From assembly GCA_023898805.1 (NCBI GenBank), contig CP060260.1, positions 1,116,001 to 1,180,000 on the forward strand: a stretch of DNA of 64,000 nt, in the 5' to 3' direction. Shown here one piece after another: positions 1-7,913 of the stretch (its first letter is position 1; every line of letters starts with the position of its first letter). This DNA is from Rhodospirillales bacterium (GTDB taxonomy: Bacteria > Pseudomonadota > Alphaproteobacteria > Micavibrionales > UBA1664). Under the pieces are notes generated by a model. The model was not told the DNA's origin and searched no databases. It saw only the letters and a program-made list of their open reading frames with translations. The position numbers and the translations under genes were made by a program.

Positions 1-216
1 GCGAATCACCATCTAGCCATGCCGGCGGAATACGAAGCCAGTGGGTTTAGCGTGAAAACCATGACGCTGGGCCAGTTCATGCTTTTCGGTTTGGAATACC
101 CCGCCTGTGTGGAGTTTGCGCACCGCCTTCAGATGGATCGGGTGGAAGCCTATACCGGCGTGCCGATCCGCGCCCGCGCGCTGGCCGCGCGCCAGTCGCG
201 CCACCTTACTTCCTAA
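1..216 (+). CDS. C-terminal end of an unidentified protein (partial)
   Basis: The reading frame is open from the first base of the window and stops at 214-216, leaving 71 codons of a gene that begins upstream. The visible tail has a hydrophobic stretch (FMLFGLEYPA) followed by a basic C-terminus (ARALAARQSRHLTS). I recognise no domain. It meets the pyruvate kinase gene tail to tail with a 4-bp overlap (213-216), and GC-rich codon use agrees with neighbouring genes. An ATG lies at 19, but the frame stays open before it, so this is more likely a truncated gene than a complete 65-residue protein. Function unknown. Confidence 0.5.
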   Translation, partial: ANHHLAMPAEYEASGFSVKTMTLGQFMLFGLEYPACVEFAHRLQMDRVEAYTGVPIRARALAARQSRHLTS

Positions 217-1661
217 TCCACCCACGCGATCCGGATTACGTTGGTCGATCCTGGCGTGCCGAAAGGCACCCCGGCCGTGATGACGATACGCTGGCCTTTT
301 TCGGCCATGCCTTCCTCGCGCGCGATGGCGCAGGCCCGCGCGACCACCCCGTCGAAATCCTTGACGCTGGTGTCGTGCACCGGGTGCACCCCGTAAGACA
401 GCGTCAGGCGCCGTGCCACGTCGATTTGCGGCGTCAGGCACAATATCGGCGCGACAGGGCGCTGGCGCGCCGCGCGCCGTGCGGTGAAGCCGGATGTGGT
501 GAAGGTGGCGATCGCGGCGGCGTTGATGTCGCGCGCGATGAAATGGGCCGAGGCCGAGATCGCGTCCGACACGTCGTCGCCGGCGATGTCCGGATGCTCG
601 GCGTCCATGATCGGGCGGTAATACGGATCGTTTTCGACCGATCGCGCGATCCGGTCCATCATCGCGACCGCCTCGACCGGGTATTGGCCAGATGCGGTTT
701 CGGCTGAAAGCATGATCGCGTCCGTCCCGTCATAAATCGCGGTGGCGACGTCCGATGCCTCGGCCCGTGTCGGCGTCGCGGCCGAGATCATGGATTCCAG
801 CATTTGCGTTGCCACGATCACCGGCTTGCCCGCCGCGCGCACCCGCCGCACGATGTGTTTTTGCACCGGCGGCACGCGTTCGGGCGGAATTTCGACGCCC
901 AGATCCCCGCGCGCCAGCATGATCGCGTCCGAAAGCTCGATGATTCCCTCCGCCCGTTCGATGGCCGAGGGTTTTTCCAGCTTCGCCATCACCTTGGCGT
1001 GCCCGCCCGAAAGCTTGCGTGTCTCGGCCACGTCCTCGGGCCGTTGCACGAAGCTCTGCGCGATGTAATCCGCGCCCATGTCCAGCGCCGCCACCAGATC
1101 GCGGCGGTCTTTTTCGGTCAGGGCCGGAATGGGCAGGATGACACCCGGTACGTTCACGCCCTTGTTGTCCGAAAGCCGCGCGCCAGACACCACCTCGACC
1201 ACCAGCCGGTCCTTGTGCTGTTCGCGCACGCGCAATTGCACCTTGCCGTCGTCCACCAAAAGCATCATGTCCGGATGCGCGACCGCGATAATTTCAGGAT
1301 GCGGCAGGCACACGCGCGCCTCGTTCCCCGGCGTTTCGTCAAGGTCCATGGAAAACACCATGCCCGCGCGCAGATCGATGGCTTTATTGGCGAATTTGCC
1401 CACGCGCAGCTTCGGCCCCTGCAGATCGGCGATGATGCCGATCGGGTGGCCCACGTCCTTTTCCAGTTCGCGGATGATGCCCAGCCGCGCGCGGTGGTCG
1501 TCATGCGTCCCGTGCGAGAAATTGAGCCGAAAGACATCCGCCCCGGCGCGGAACAGCTTTTCAATCATCGCCCGGTCGCTGGAGGCGGGGCCGAGCGTGG
1601 CGACGATGCGCGTCCGGCGCTGGCGGGGAAGGGGCGAGGCATGAAAATCGGAATCGGTCAT
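213..1661 (-). CDS. pyk: Pyruvate kinase
   Basis: Pyruvate kinase makes pyruvate and ATP from phosphoenolpyruvate and ADP in the last step of glycolysis, in the cytoplasm. The 482 residues span the family. The N-terminal barrel starts near residue 17 with RTRIVATLGPAS. The substrate/K+-binding FRLNFSHG is at 44-51, the catalytic lysine region VMAKLEKPSA at 224-233, the Mg2+ site RGDLGVEIP at 251-259, and the signature-like segment SAETASGQYPVEA begins near 319. The frame extends upstream to an ATG at 1709, but the extra 16 residues are not family-like and neither start has a clear ribosome-binding site. The ATG at 1661 gives the usual length of about 470-480. It is transcribed away from nrdA and appears monocistronic. 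Confidence 0.96.
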   Translation of the reverse strand: MTDSDFHASPLPRQRRTRIVATLGPASSDRAMIEKLFRAGADVFRLNFSHGTHDDHRARLGIIRELEKDVGHPIGIIADLQGPKLRVGKFANKAIDLRAGMVFSMDLDETPGNEARVCLPHPEIIAVAHPDMMLLVDDGKVQLRVREQHKDRLVVEVVSGARLSDNKGVNVPGVILPIPALTEKDRRDLVAALDMGADYIAQSFVQRPEDVAETRKLSGGHAKVMAKLEKPSAIERAEGIIELSDAIMLARGDLGVEIPPERVPPVQKHIVRRVRAAGKPVIVATQMLESMISAATPTRAEASDVATAIYDGTDAIMLSAETASGQYPVEAVAMMDRIARSVENDPYYRPIMDAEHPDIAGDDVSDAISASAHFIARDINAAAIATFTTSGFTARRAARQRPVAPILCLTPQIDVARRLTLSYGVHPVHDTSVKDFDGVVARACAIAREEGMAEKGQRIVITAGVPFGTPGSTNVIRIAWVD

Positions 1662-1929
1662 GGAAGAATCGGGCCGTGAGGATGAAGTTGCGGATGTGCG
1701 GCCGATCATGCCGCGCCGTTCGTGATATCACAAGAGCCAGTCAAAACCGGGACCGAATCGAAAAGCCGCGCGGCAAAAGCGGATGGCGCCGCGTAAGGAT
1801 ATGCAACAGATTGAAAACAAATAATTTTATTATAAATCTCGCAGGTATCGTCCTTTGTGCGATTCGCAAACACGGATACCCTTCACGGCCAAATTGCAAC
1901 AAGACTGCTGTCTTATTTTCGGGGCGACC

Positions 1930-1986
1930 TTATCCACGGATTTGTTTCCTTAATGGTGACCTGCCTGTCCATAAGCGCGTGGATAA
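1930..1986. promoter_or_regulatory. Cluster of DnaA-box-like sites upstream of nrdA
   Basis: TTATCCACG at 1930-1938 and its exact inverse at 1978-1986 each match the DnaA box TTATNCACA at 8 of 9 positions. A further reverse-strand near-match (TTATGGACA, one mismatch) lies at 1966-1974, and CTATTCACA lies further down at 2091-2099. DnaA sites upstream of nrdAB are known in Escherichia coli, where they couple dNTP supply to replication, so this is plausible transcriptional control. Occupancy by DnaA is inference. Confidence 0.5.
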
Positions 1987-2093
1987 AGACGGAAGCTTTC
2001 ATGCAAGTGCATGGTTTCAAAACAAGTTCGGTCCATGCACCGGAAAATTGGAGTCGCGTCCTTGATTTTGTCAAAATTAAGAATAACGTCCTA

Positions 2094-2121
2094 TTCACAG
2101 GCACACATCATCTAGTATCAT
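2094..2121 (+). promoter_or_regulatory. Putative sigma-70 promoter of nrdA
   Basis: TTCACA (2094-2099) is separated by 16 bp from TATCAT (2116-2121); each hexamer matches its consensus at 5 of 6 positions. The first NrdR-like site covers most of the spacer and the -10 element, and the second lies just downstream, as expected for a repressor that occludes the promoter. Transcription would start near 2128, leaving a leader of about 119 nt. Confidence 0.45.
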
Positions 2122-2150
2122 AGGTGGTGTTGAGACACTATGGGTTGTGG
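2103..2150 (+). promoter_or_regulatory. Tandem NrdR-box-like sites upstream of nrdA
   Basis: ACACATCATCTAGTAT (2103-2118) and ACACTATGGGTTGTGG (2135-2150) each match about 12 of 16 positions of the NrdR box (ACACWATATATWGTGT). Their starts are 32 bp apart, about three helical turns, which is the arrangement known for NrdR pairs upstream of ribonucleotide reductase operons. NrdR is an ATP/dATP-sensing repressor. Its gene is not in the window, so binding is inferred from motif and position. Confidence 0.65.
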
Positions 2151-2246
2151 CTTTCCGTCATAATCTCCAAAGTTGCCCAAAAAACGCCATAATCTGACAC
2201 CCGTCGCCGGAAGGCTGCGGCGGTCGAAAAATACGGGGGAATTTTC

Positions 2247-4061
2247 ATGTTTGATGTAGCCCAGGTGGAAGCCGGACCGCGCGTCCGTATCGACCGCGCC
2301 CGCGATGCCAAGTTGACCGATTTCGGCAAGGCCACGCTGGATGACCGCTATCTGCTGCCGGAGGAATCGTATCAGGATCTGTTCGCGCGCGTAGCGATGG
2401 CGTTTTCGGATGATTCCGAACATGCGCAACGCATCTACGACTACATCTCCAACCTCTGGTTCATGCCGGCGACGCCGGTGCTTTCCAACGGCGGCACCAA
2501 CCGCGGCTTGCCCATTTCCTGCTTCCTCAACGAATGCCAGGACAAACTGGAAGGTATCGTCGACCTGTGGACCGAAAACGTCTGGTTGGCGGCCAAGGGC
2601 GGCGGAATCGGGTCCTACTGGGGCAATCTGCGCTCGATCGGCGAAAAGGTCGGACGTAACGGCAAAACCTCGGGCATCATCCCGTTCATCCGCGTGATGG
2701 ACTCGCTCACCCTCGCGATTTCGCAAGGCTCGCTGCGCCGCGGCTCGGCCGCGTGCTACCTGCCGGTCTGGCACCCGGAAATCGAGGAATTCATCGAAAT
2801 GCGCCGCCCCACCGGCGGTGACCCGAACCGCAAGGCGCTCAACCTGCATCACGGCGTGGTGATTCCCGATGCCTTCATGCAGGCGGTGGAGCGGGACGAG
2901 GAATGGGCGCTCAAATCCCCGCACAACAATGCGGTGATCGACAAGGTCCGGGCCCGCGATTTATGGATTCGCATCCTGACCGCCCGCATCGAAACGGGCG
3001 AGCCGTACATCCTGTATATCGACCATGTGAACCGCGCCATCCCCGAACACCACAAGATGGCGGGGCTGAACGTCAAGATGTCGAACCTGTGCTCGGAAAT
3101 CACCCTGCCCACCGGCATCGATCCGGACGGCAAGGAGCGCACGGCCGTCTGCTGCCTCTCCTCCCTCAACCTCGAAACCTTCGAGGAATGGCAGGACCAC
3201 CCGACTTTCGTCGAGGACGTGATGCGCTTCCTCGACAACGTCTTGACCGACTTCATCGACAAGGCGCCGGATTCCTTCTCGCATGCCAAATACGCGGCGA
3301 TGCGCGAACGCTCGGTGGGCTTGGGCGTGATGGGCTTCCACTCCTTCCTGCAATCGAAGATGATTCCGATGGAATCGGTGATGGCCAAGGTCTGGAACCG
3401 CCGCATGTTCTCGGCCATCAAGCGCGGGGTGGACGACGCCTCGCAAAAACTCGCGCATGAACGCGGGCCCTGCCCCGACGCCGCCGATTACGGCATCATG
3501 GAGCGTTTTTCCAACAAAATGGCGATCGCGCCGACGGCGTCCATCTCCATCATCACCGGCGGCGCGTCCCCTGGTATCGAACCGGCCGCGGCCAACGCCT
3601 ACACGCACAAGACGCTCTCGGGCTCCTTCGCGGTCAAGAACCCGTATCTGAAAAAGCTTCTGGCCGAAAAAGGCCTGGATACGGACGATGTCTGGTCCTC
3701 GATCTTCACCAACGAAGGCTCGGTCCAGCATCTCGACGCGCTCAGCGAAATCGAAAAGGACGTCTTTAAAACAGCGTTCGAACTCGACCAGCGCTGGCTC
3801 ATCGAGCACGCGGCCGACCGCACGCCGTTCGTCTGTCAGGCGCAATCGCTCAACGTCTTCCTGCCCGCCGACGTGCACAAGAAAGTCCTGCACCAGGTTC
3901 ACTGGGAAGCGTGGAAAAAAGGCGTGAAATCGCTTTACTACTGCCGTTCGCGCTCGATCGCCCGCGCCGAAAGCGCGGCCTCGTGGGACCGCTCGAAAAA
4001 GGCGGCGCCGACGGCTGGCGAAGAACCGGGCAAGTACGAGGAATGTCTCGCGTGCCAGTAG
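2247..4061 (+). CDS. nrdA: Ribonucleotide reductase class Ia, large (alpha) subunit, lacking the ATP-cone
   Basis: Reduces ribonucleoside diphosphates to deoxyribonucleotides together with NrdB. In the 604 residues, the substrate-site cysteines are C92 (PISCFLNE) and C302/C303. The thiyl-radical cysteine is C282 inside NLCSE (280-284, with N280 and E284). The radical-transfer tyrosines are Y564-Y565 (LYYCRS), and the C-terminal electron-shuttle cysteines are C600 and C603 (ECLAC). The N-terminus is short and goes almost directly into the ten-stranded-barrel region, so the ATP-cone that gives overall dATP inhibition in E. coli NrdA is absent. A GGGGGA ribosome-binding site precedes the ATG. 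It heads an operon with a MazG-like gene and nrdB, probably under NrdR and perhaps DnaA control. Confidence 0.96.
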   Translation: MFDVAQVEAGPRVRIDRARDAKLTDFGKATLDDRYLLPEESYQDLFARVAMAFSDDSEHAQRIYDYISNLWFMPATPVLSNGGTNRGLPISCFLNECQDKLEGIVDLWTENVWLAAKGGGIGSYWGNLRSIGEKVGRNGKTSGIIPFIRVMDSLTLAISQGSLRRGSAACYLPVWHPEIEEFIEMRRPTGGDPNRKALNLHHGVVIPDAFMQAVERDEEWALKSPHNNAVIDKVRARDLWIRILTARIETGEPYILYIDHVNRAIPEHHKMAGLNVKMSNLCSEITLPTGIDPDGKERTAVCCLSSLNLETFEEWQDHPTFVEDVMRFLDNVLTDFIDKAPDSFSHAKYAAMRERSVGLGVMGFHSFLQSKMIPMESVMAKVWNRRMFSAIKRGVDDASQKLAHERGPCPDAADYGIMERFSNKMAIAPTASISIITGGASPGIEPAAANAYTHKTLSGSFAVKNPYLKKLLAEKGLDTDDVWSSIFTNEGSVQHLDALSEIEKDVFKTAFELDQRWLIEHAADRTPFVCQAQSLNVFLPADVHKKVLHQVHWEAWKKGVKSLYYCRSRSIARAESAASWDRSKKAAPTAGEEPGKYEECLACQ

Positions 4062-4180
4062 CACGCGGGTGAGCCTTGGCCTGCCAGTAAGCCCACGAAC
4101 GCCGGACGATAAGAAACGCCGTATTTGCCCAAGATGTGTGCAAAGGCAAATACGGCCAACCAAAAGCTTGGGGAATGAAA

Positions 4181-4597
4181 ATGAAAAAAGACACGCTGGA
4201 ATGCGTTCGCGTCTTTCATGAAACCTATGGCCTGCCTGTGAAGGATGCGCCGCATCTGGACGATGCCCGCGTCAATTCCTTGCGTATCAGTCTGCTGCAG
4301 GAAGAACTGGACGAACTGAAGGAAGCGCTGGAACAGGGCGATGAAGTCGGCGTCCTTGATGCGCTGACGGACTTGCAATATGTGCTGGATGGCGCTTATC
4401 TGTCCCTTGGCTTTCATGACCTGAAGAACGCGGCCTTCGCCGAAGTCCAGCGGTCCAACATGTCGAAGCTGGGGCGCGATGGTAAACCCGTCGTCAGGCC
4501 GGAAGACGGCAAGATTTTGAAAGGCCCCGATTATACTCCGCCCGATTTGACCATGGTCATGGAAACATGGCGGGCCAGCCGCAAAAAAGCGGCATAG
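4181..4597 (+). CDS. MazG-like (all-alpha) nucleotide pyrophosphohydrolase between nrdA and nrdB
   Basis: The 138-residue protein resembles the MazG/HisE-like all-alpha NTP pyrophosphohydrolases. An acidic helix EELDE (41-45) is followed 15-19 residues later by D60 and D64 in a second helix (VLDALTDLQYVLDGAY), the arrangement that binds Mg2+ and the triphosphate. It probably hydrolyses a (deoxy)nucleoside triphosphate to the monophosphate and pyrophosphate; the substrate cannot be read from sequence. In-frame ATGs lie at 4136, 4175 and 4181. The GGGGA at 4170-4174 best serves 4181. It sits 120 bp after nrdA and 35 bp before nrdB on the same strand, so a role in dNTP-pool balance or clean-up is a reasonable inference. 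Confidence 0.8.
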   Translation: MKKDTLECVRVFHETYGLPVKDAPHLDDARVNSLRISLLQEELDELKEALEQGDEVGVLDALTDLQYVLDGAYLSLGFHDLKNAAFAEVQRSNMSKLGRDGKPVVRPEDGKILKGPDYTPPDLTMVMETWRASRKKAA

Positions 4598-4632
4598 CGT
4601 TTTCAAAGGAAGAAGAGAGAAGGAAGAGGAAA

Positions 4633-5670
4633 ATGTCCAAACTGTTGCAAGAACGCCACGTCTATAAACCCTTTTTGTACCCGTGGTGCTACGAGGCGTG
4701 GCTGACACAGCAGCGTGTCCACTGGCTGCCCGAGGAAGTGCCGATGGCCGAGGATGTGCGCGACTGGCGCAAGAAACTCTCGCCCGAGGAAAAGAACCTG
4801 CTCACGCAGATCATGCGCTTTTTCACCCAGGCGGATGTCGAGGTCAACAACTGCTATATGAAGCACTATTCCCGCGTCTTCGGACCGGTCGAGGTGCAGA
4901 TGATGCTGGGCGCCTTCGCCAACATGGAAACGGTGCACATCGCCGCCTATTCCCACCTGCTTGATACGCTCGGCATGCCTGAGATCGAGTATTCCGCCTT
5001 CATGCAGTACAAGGAAATGAAGGACAAATACGATTACATGCAAACCGCGAGCATGAGCAGTCCGCGCGACATCGCCAAGACCATGGCCATGTTCGGCGCG
5101 TTCACGGAGGGCGTGCAGCTTTTCGCCTCCTTCGCGATCCTGATGAACTTCCCGCGCTTCAACAAAATGAAGGGCATGGGCCAGATCGTGACCTGGTCGG
5201 TGCGCGACGAAACCCTGCACTGCCTTTCCATGATCCGCCTGTTCAAAACCTTCATTTCCGAAAATCCGGATATCTGGGACGACGAACTGAAGGAAGAAAT
5301 CACCGATTGTGCGAAAAAAATCGTGGGTTACGAGGACGCGTTCATCGATCTTGCCTTTGAACAGGGCGGGATCGAAGGTCTGACCGCGGCGGAGGTAAAG
5401 GAATATATCCGCTACATCTCCGACCGCCGCCTGCAGCAGCTCGGCCTCGAACCCGTCTTCGGCAAGGAAAAGAACCCGCTGCCGTGGATGGACATCATGA
5501 TGAACGGCGCAGAACACGTGAACTTCTTTGAAAACCGCGCGACCGAATACTCCAAGGCTTCGACCGGCGGTTCGTGGGAAGACGTCTTCGCCGAAGACCT
5601 GTTTTCGGGCAATTACGGCAAGCGCGCGGGGCTGGAGCCGCTCGACGGCGTCGACGAAGCCGCGGCGTAA
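4633..5670 (+). CDS. nrdB: Ribonucleotide reductase class Ia, small (beta) subunit
   Basis: NrdB holds the diiron-tyrosyl radical cofactor that starts catalysis in NrdA. The 345 residues include the expected iron ligands D68, E99, H102, E159, E193 and H196. The radical tyrosine is Y106, spaced from E99 and H102 as in E. coli (E115, H118, Y122), so this is a tyrosyl-radical class Ia enzyme and not a class Ic variant. The frame is open to an earlier ATG at 4567, which would overlap the MazG-like gene. The strong AGGAAGAGGA just before the ATG at 4633 and the family N-terminus decide the start. A GC-rich hairpin with a T-run follows and ends the operon. Confidence 0.97.
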   Translation: MSKLLQERHVYKPFLYPWCYEAWLTQQRVHWLPEEVPMAEDVRDWRKKLSPEEKNLLTQIMRFFTQADVEVNNCYMKHYSRVFGPVEVQMMLGAFANMETVHIAAYSHLLDTLGMPEIEYSAFMQYKEMKDKYDYMQTASMSSPRDIAKTMAMFGAFTEGVQLFASFAILMNFPRFNKMKGMGQIVTWSVRDETLHCLSMIRLFKTFISENPDIWDDELKEEITDCAKKIVGYEDAFIDLAFEQGGIEGLTAAEVKEYIRYISDRRLQQLGLEPVFGKEKNPLPWMDIMMNGAEHVNFFENRATEYSKASTGGSWEDVFAEDLFSGNYGKRAGLEPLDGVDEAAA

Positions 5671-5690
5671 GTCGCGCGCGACAAAGTTAA

Positions 5691-5730
5691 ACCCCGGTCC
5701 GGCGCGAAAGCGCGGGCCGGGTTTTTGTTT
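5691..5730 (+). terminator. Rho-independent terminator of the nrd operon
   Basis: CCCGGTCCGGCGC and GCGCGGGCCGGG form a long GC stem with one bulged base around a GAAA tetraloop, followed by GTTTTTGTTT. It overlaps by a few bases the stop codon of the convergent M3 peptidase gene. Confidence 0.85.
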
Positions 5731-7789
5731 ATATGGACGGGCGCGCGGCCGGTGCCGGTGGAACGACGGCGTCGGGTTTCAGGCCCATCTCCGCCATCAG
5801 TGCGACCGGCGTGGCCTCATCACGCGCAAAGGCAGCATAGATCTCGGCGCTGGATCTGGACGCGCCTTGCGCATAAAACTGCCGCAGGCGCGCCGACAGG
5901 GCCGGATCGTAAAGATCGCCGCTGCGCGCGAATTTTGCAAAGCCGTGGGCCGAGAAAATATAGGCCCAGAAATACCCGTAATACCCGGCGGCGTACTTGC
6001 TCAAGGCGTCGCCGAACAGGTGTCTAAACCGCGGCAGCGGATAAGGCCGCGCAAACGGGGCAAGCGGATGGCCAAGCGCCGCGCGCGCGTGCGTATCGTC
6101 GGCATCCTTGAAATCCGGCCCTTGCGCGTGGAACGTCAGATCATAAGCCGCGTTCTGAAGCAGGCGGACGATGGGTGCCGATTTATAAAAGGATTCCGCG
6201 GCCTTGTACGCATCCATCAGGGATTCCGGAATTTTCTCGCCTGTTTCGTGGTGACGGGCGAATTGCGAAAGAATGACAGGGCTCGTCGCCCAGCGTTCCT
6301 GCAAGGTCGAATGGATTTCGACGAATTCCGGGGTGTTGTTGGTGCCTTGCAGAATTTGATAATGCTGTGCCTGCGCGCCCAGAAGGCCGTGCATGGCGTG
6401 TCCGCCCTCGTGGAAAAGCGTGGACACTTCCTCGACGCTCATCAATGTCTGTCTGCCGGCGTCGGGCTTCAACTGGTTGAGGTTGAGCGACACCGCCGGC
6501 AGATGCGTGGCGCTGCCCCTTTGAATCTGGCTCATCCACGCGCCGCCGATTTTTTGCTCGCGGGCATAGGGATCGACGTACAGGTAGCCAATCATCGCGC
6601 CGCTTTGCGCGTCGGCGACATCGAACACCCTGATGTCGTCATGCAGGCGCGGAAGCTGGTCGTTTTCGATGAAGTTCAACCCGAACAGGCGCTGGGCATG
6701 CGCGAAATACCCGTCCAGCATGCGATCCATCGGCAGATATTCCGACATGGCGCTGCCATCGAAAGAGAAAAAGGCGTTTTGGTATCGCTGGGCCCAATAG
6801 GCGGCGTCATAAGGCTCCAGCACATCAGGCCCGCCGTTTTCGCGCGCATAATCCTGAATACGGGCGATGTCCTGCGAAAACAGTTTCAGCACCATCGGCG
6901 CCATCTCGTCGATCATCGCCTGAACGTGCCCAAGCGTGCCCGGCATGGTGCCGTCCAGCGCGAACGCCGCATAATTCGAGAAACCCAAAAGCTGCGCGCG
7001 CTCATGGCGCAAACGGGCGAATTCAGGCAACAAAGGCCGGTTGTCGCTCGGCGCCTGCGTGCCGACCGTGTCGATTGCCTGCAAAAGCATTTTGCGGAAA
7101 TCGCGGTTCGCGGCGGTCGACAGCAGCGTGTCGACTGACAAACGCTCGATCAAAACCAGCCAGCCTTCCTTGCCGTTATCGGCGGCGTTCTTGCGGAACG
7201 CGGCCAGCGTGGCTTCGTCCAGCCCCTCCAGCATCGCCTTGTCGGTGACATGTACGGCGTGCTGAAGTTTGGCGTCCTCGATATTGTTGCTGAACTTTGC
7301 GGCCAGAGCGATCAGATCTTGGTCGATCGCGCACAGGCGCTGTTTTTGTTCCGCGTCCAGATAGGCGCCCTCGTGCAGGAACTGACGGTTCAGGACGTCC
7401 AGCAATTGTGCGTCCTCGCCCTGCCGACCATGTGCGCCATCCGCGAACAGGGCCTTGAAGCGCGCCGACAACGCGGGGTTTTGGAACACGCTTTTGGAAA
7501 ACGAATCGTATTTCGTGTTGAAATCACCTTCCATCGCGGCGATTTCCGCGCTTCGCTTGCTACCCGCGAACGCACCGAAAACGAAGGAAACATGGTTGAT
7601 GTCGTGGAACAGGGACTCGATTTCCTGCGCCAGCGCCATGATGTCATCGCTGTCTCCGGCAACAATTGTTTCAATGCGTGCCTGCGCTTTGGTGATGCAG
7701 GTCTCCAATGCGGGCATGAATTGGCCCGGGGCGATCTTGTCGAACGAGGGAACAGGGCCGGTGCGGTCTAAAATCGGATTATATGTCAT
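5729..7789 (-). CDS. M3-family zinc oligopeptidase (oligopeptidase A / dipeptidyl carboxypeptidase type)
   Basis: A 686-residue cytoplasmic metallopeptidase that would cut short peptides, such as signal-peptide remnants and proteasome-like products. The zinc motif HEGGH is at 460-464, with the third ligand probably E491 in EFVEIHSTLQERW. The downstream tyrosine-rich GYYGYFWAYIFS segment, typical of the substrate-binding region, is near the C-terminus. Length fits OpdA (PrlC) and Dcp, both about 680 residues, which cannot be separated with certainty from sequence alone. No signal peptide is seen. It is convergent with nrdB and stands alone; the ATG at 7789 is preceded by an AT-rich stretch. 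Confidence 0.92.
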   Translation of the reverse strand: MTYNPILDRTGPVPSFDKIAPGQFMPALETCITKAQARIETIVAGDSDDIMALAQEIESLFHDINHVSFVFGAFAGSKRSAEIAAMEGDFNTKYDSFSKSVFQNPALSARFKALFADGAHGRQGEDAQLLDVLNRQFLHEGAYLDAEQKQRLCAIDQDLIALAAKFSNNIEDAKLQHAVHVTDKAMLEGLDEATLAAFRKNAADNGKEGWLVLIERLSVDTLLSTAANRDFRKMLLQAIDTVGTQAPSDNRPLLPEFARLRHERAQLLGFSNYAAFALDGTMPGTLGHVQAMIDEMAPMVLKLFSQDIARIQDYARENGGPDVLEPYDAAYWAQRYQNAFFSFDGSAMSEYLPMDRMLDGYFAHAQRLFGLNFIENDQLPRLHDDIRVFDVADAQSGAMIGYLYVDPYAREQKIGGAWMSQIQRGSATHLPAVSLNLNQLKPDAGRQTLMSVEEVSTLFHEGGHAMHGLLGAQAQHYQILQGTNNTPEFVEIHSTLQERWATSPVILSQFARHHETGEKIPESLMDAYKAAESFYKSAPIVRLLQNAAYDLTFHAQGPDFKDADDTHARAALGHPLAPFARPYPLPRFRHLFGDALSKYAAGYYGYFWAYIFSAHGFAKFARSGDLYDPALSARLRQFYAQGASRSSAEIYAAFARDEATPVALMAEMGLKPDAVVPPAPAARPSI

Positions 7790-7865
7790 GACACGATTTA
7801 CATATCAAAAATATATGTATGTCAAATAACTTCTGATGCGGCTATCTGGCTTACCGTGCGGGACA

Positions 7866-7893
7866 TTAAAAAACCCGCCTTTCGGCGGGTTTT
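7866..7893 (-). terminator. Rho-independent terminator of dnaA
   Basis: AACCCGCC and GGCGGGTT pair around a short loop. Read on the minus strand, the stem is followed by a run of T. It lies about 20 bp beyond the dnaA stop codon. Confidence 0.85.
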
Positions 7894-7913
7894 CGTCTTT
7901 GACGGGTCTGCGA

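Larger units (their letters stand above)
1710..2246. other. 537-bp intergenic region between divergent pyk and nrdA
   Basis: No credible gene is seen; short frames here lack ribosome-binding sites and family-like sequence. The region contains an AT-rich patch (about 1808-1845), DnaA-box-like 9-mers (1930-1986), a probable nrdA promoter (about 2094-2121), two NrdR-box-like sites (2103-2118 and 2135-2150), and about 120 nt of nrdA leader. On the evidence it is a regulatory region for nrdA, and possibly an initiator-binding site. Confidence 0.7.
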
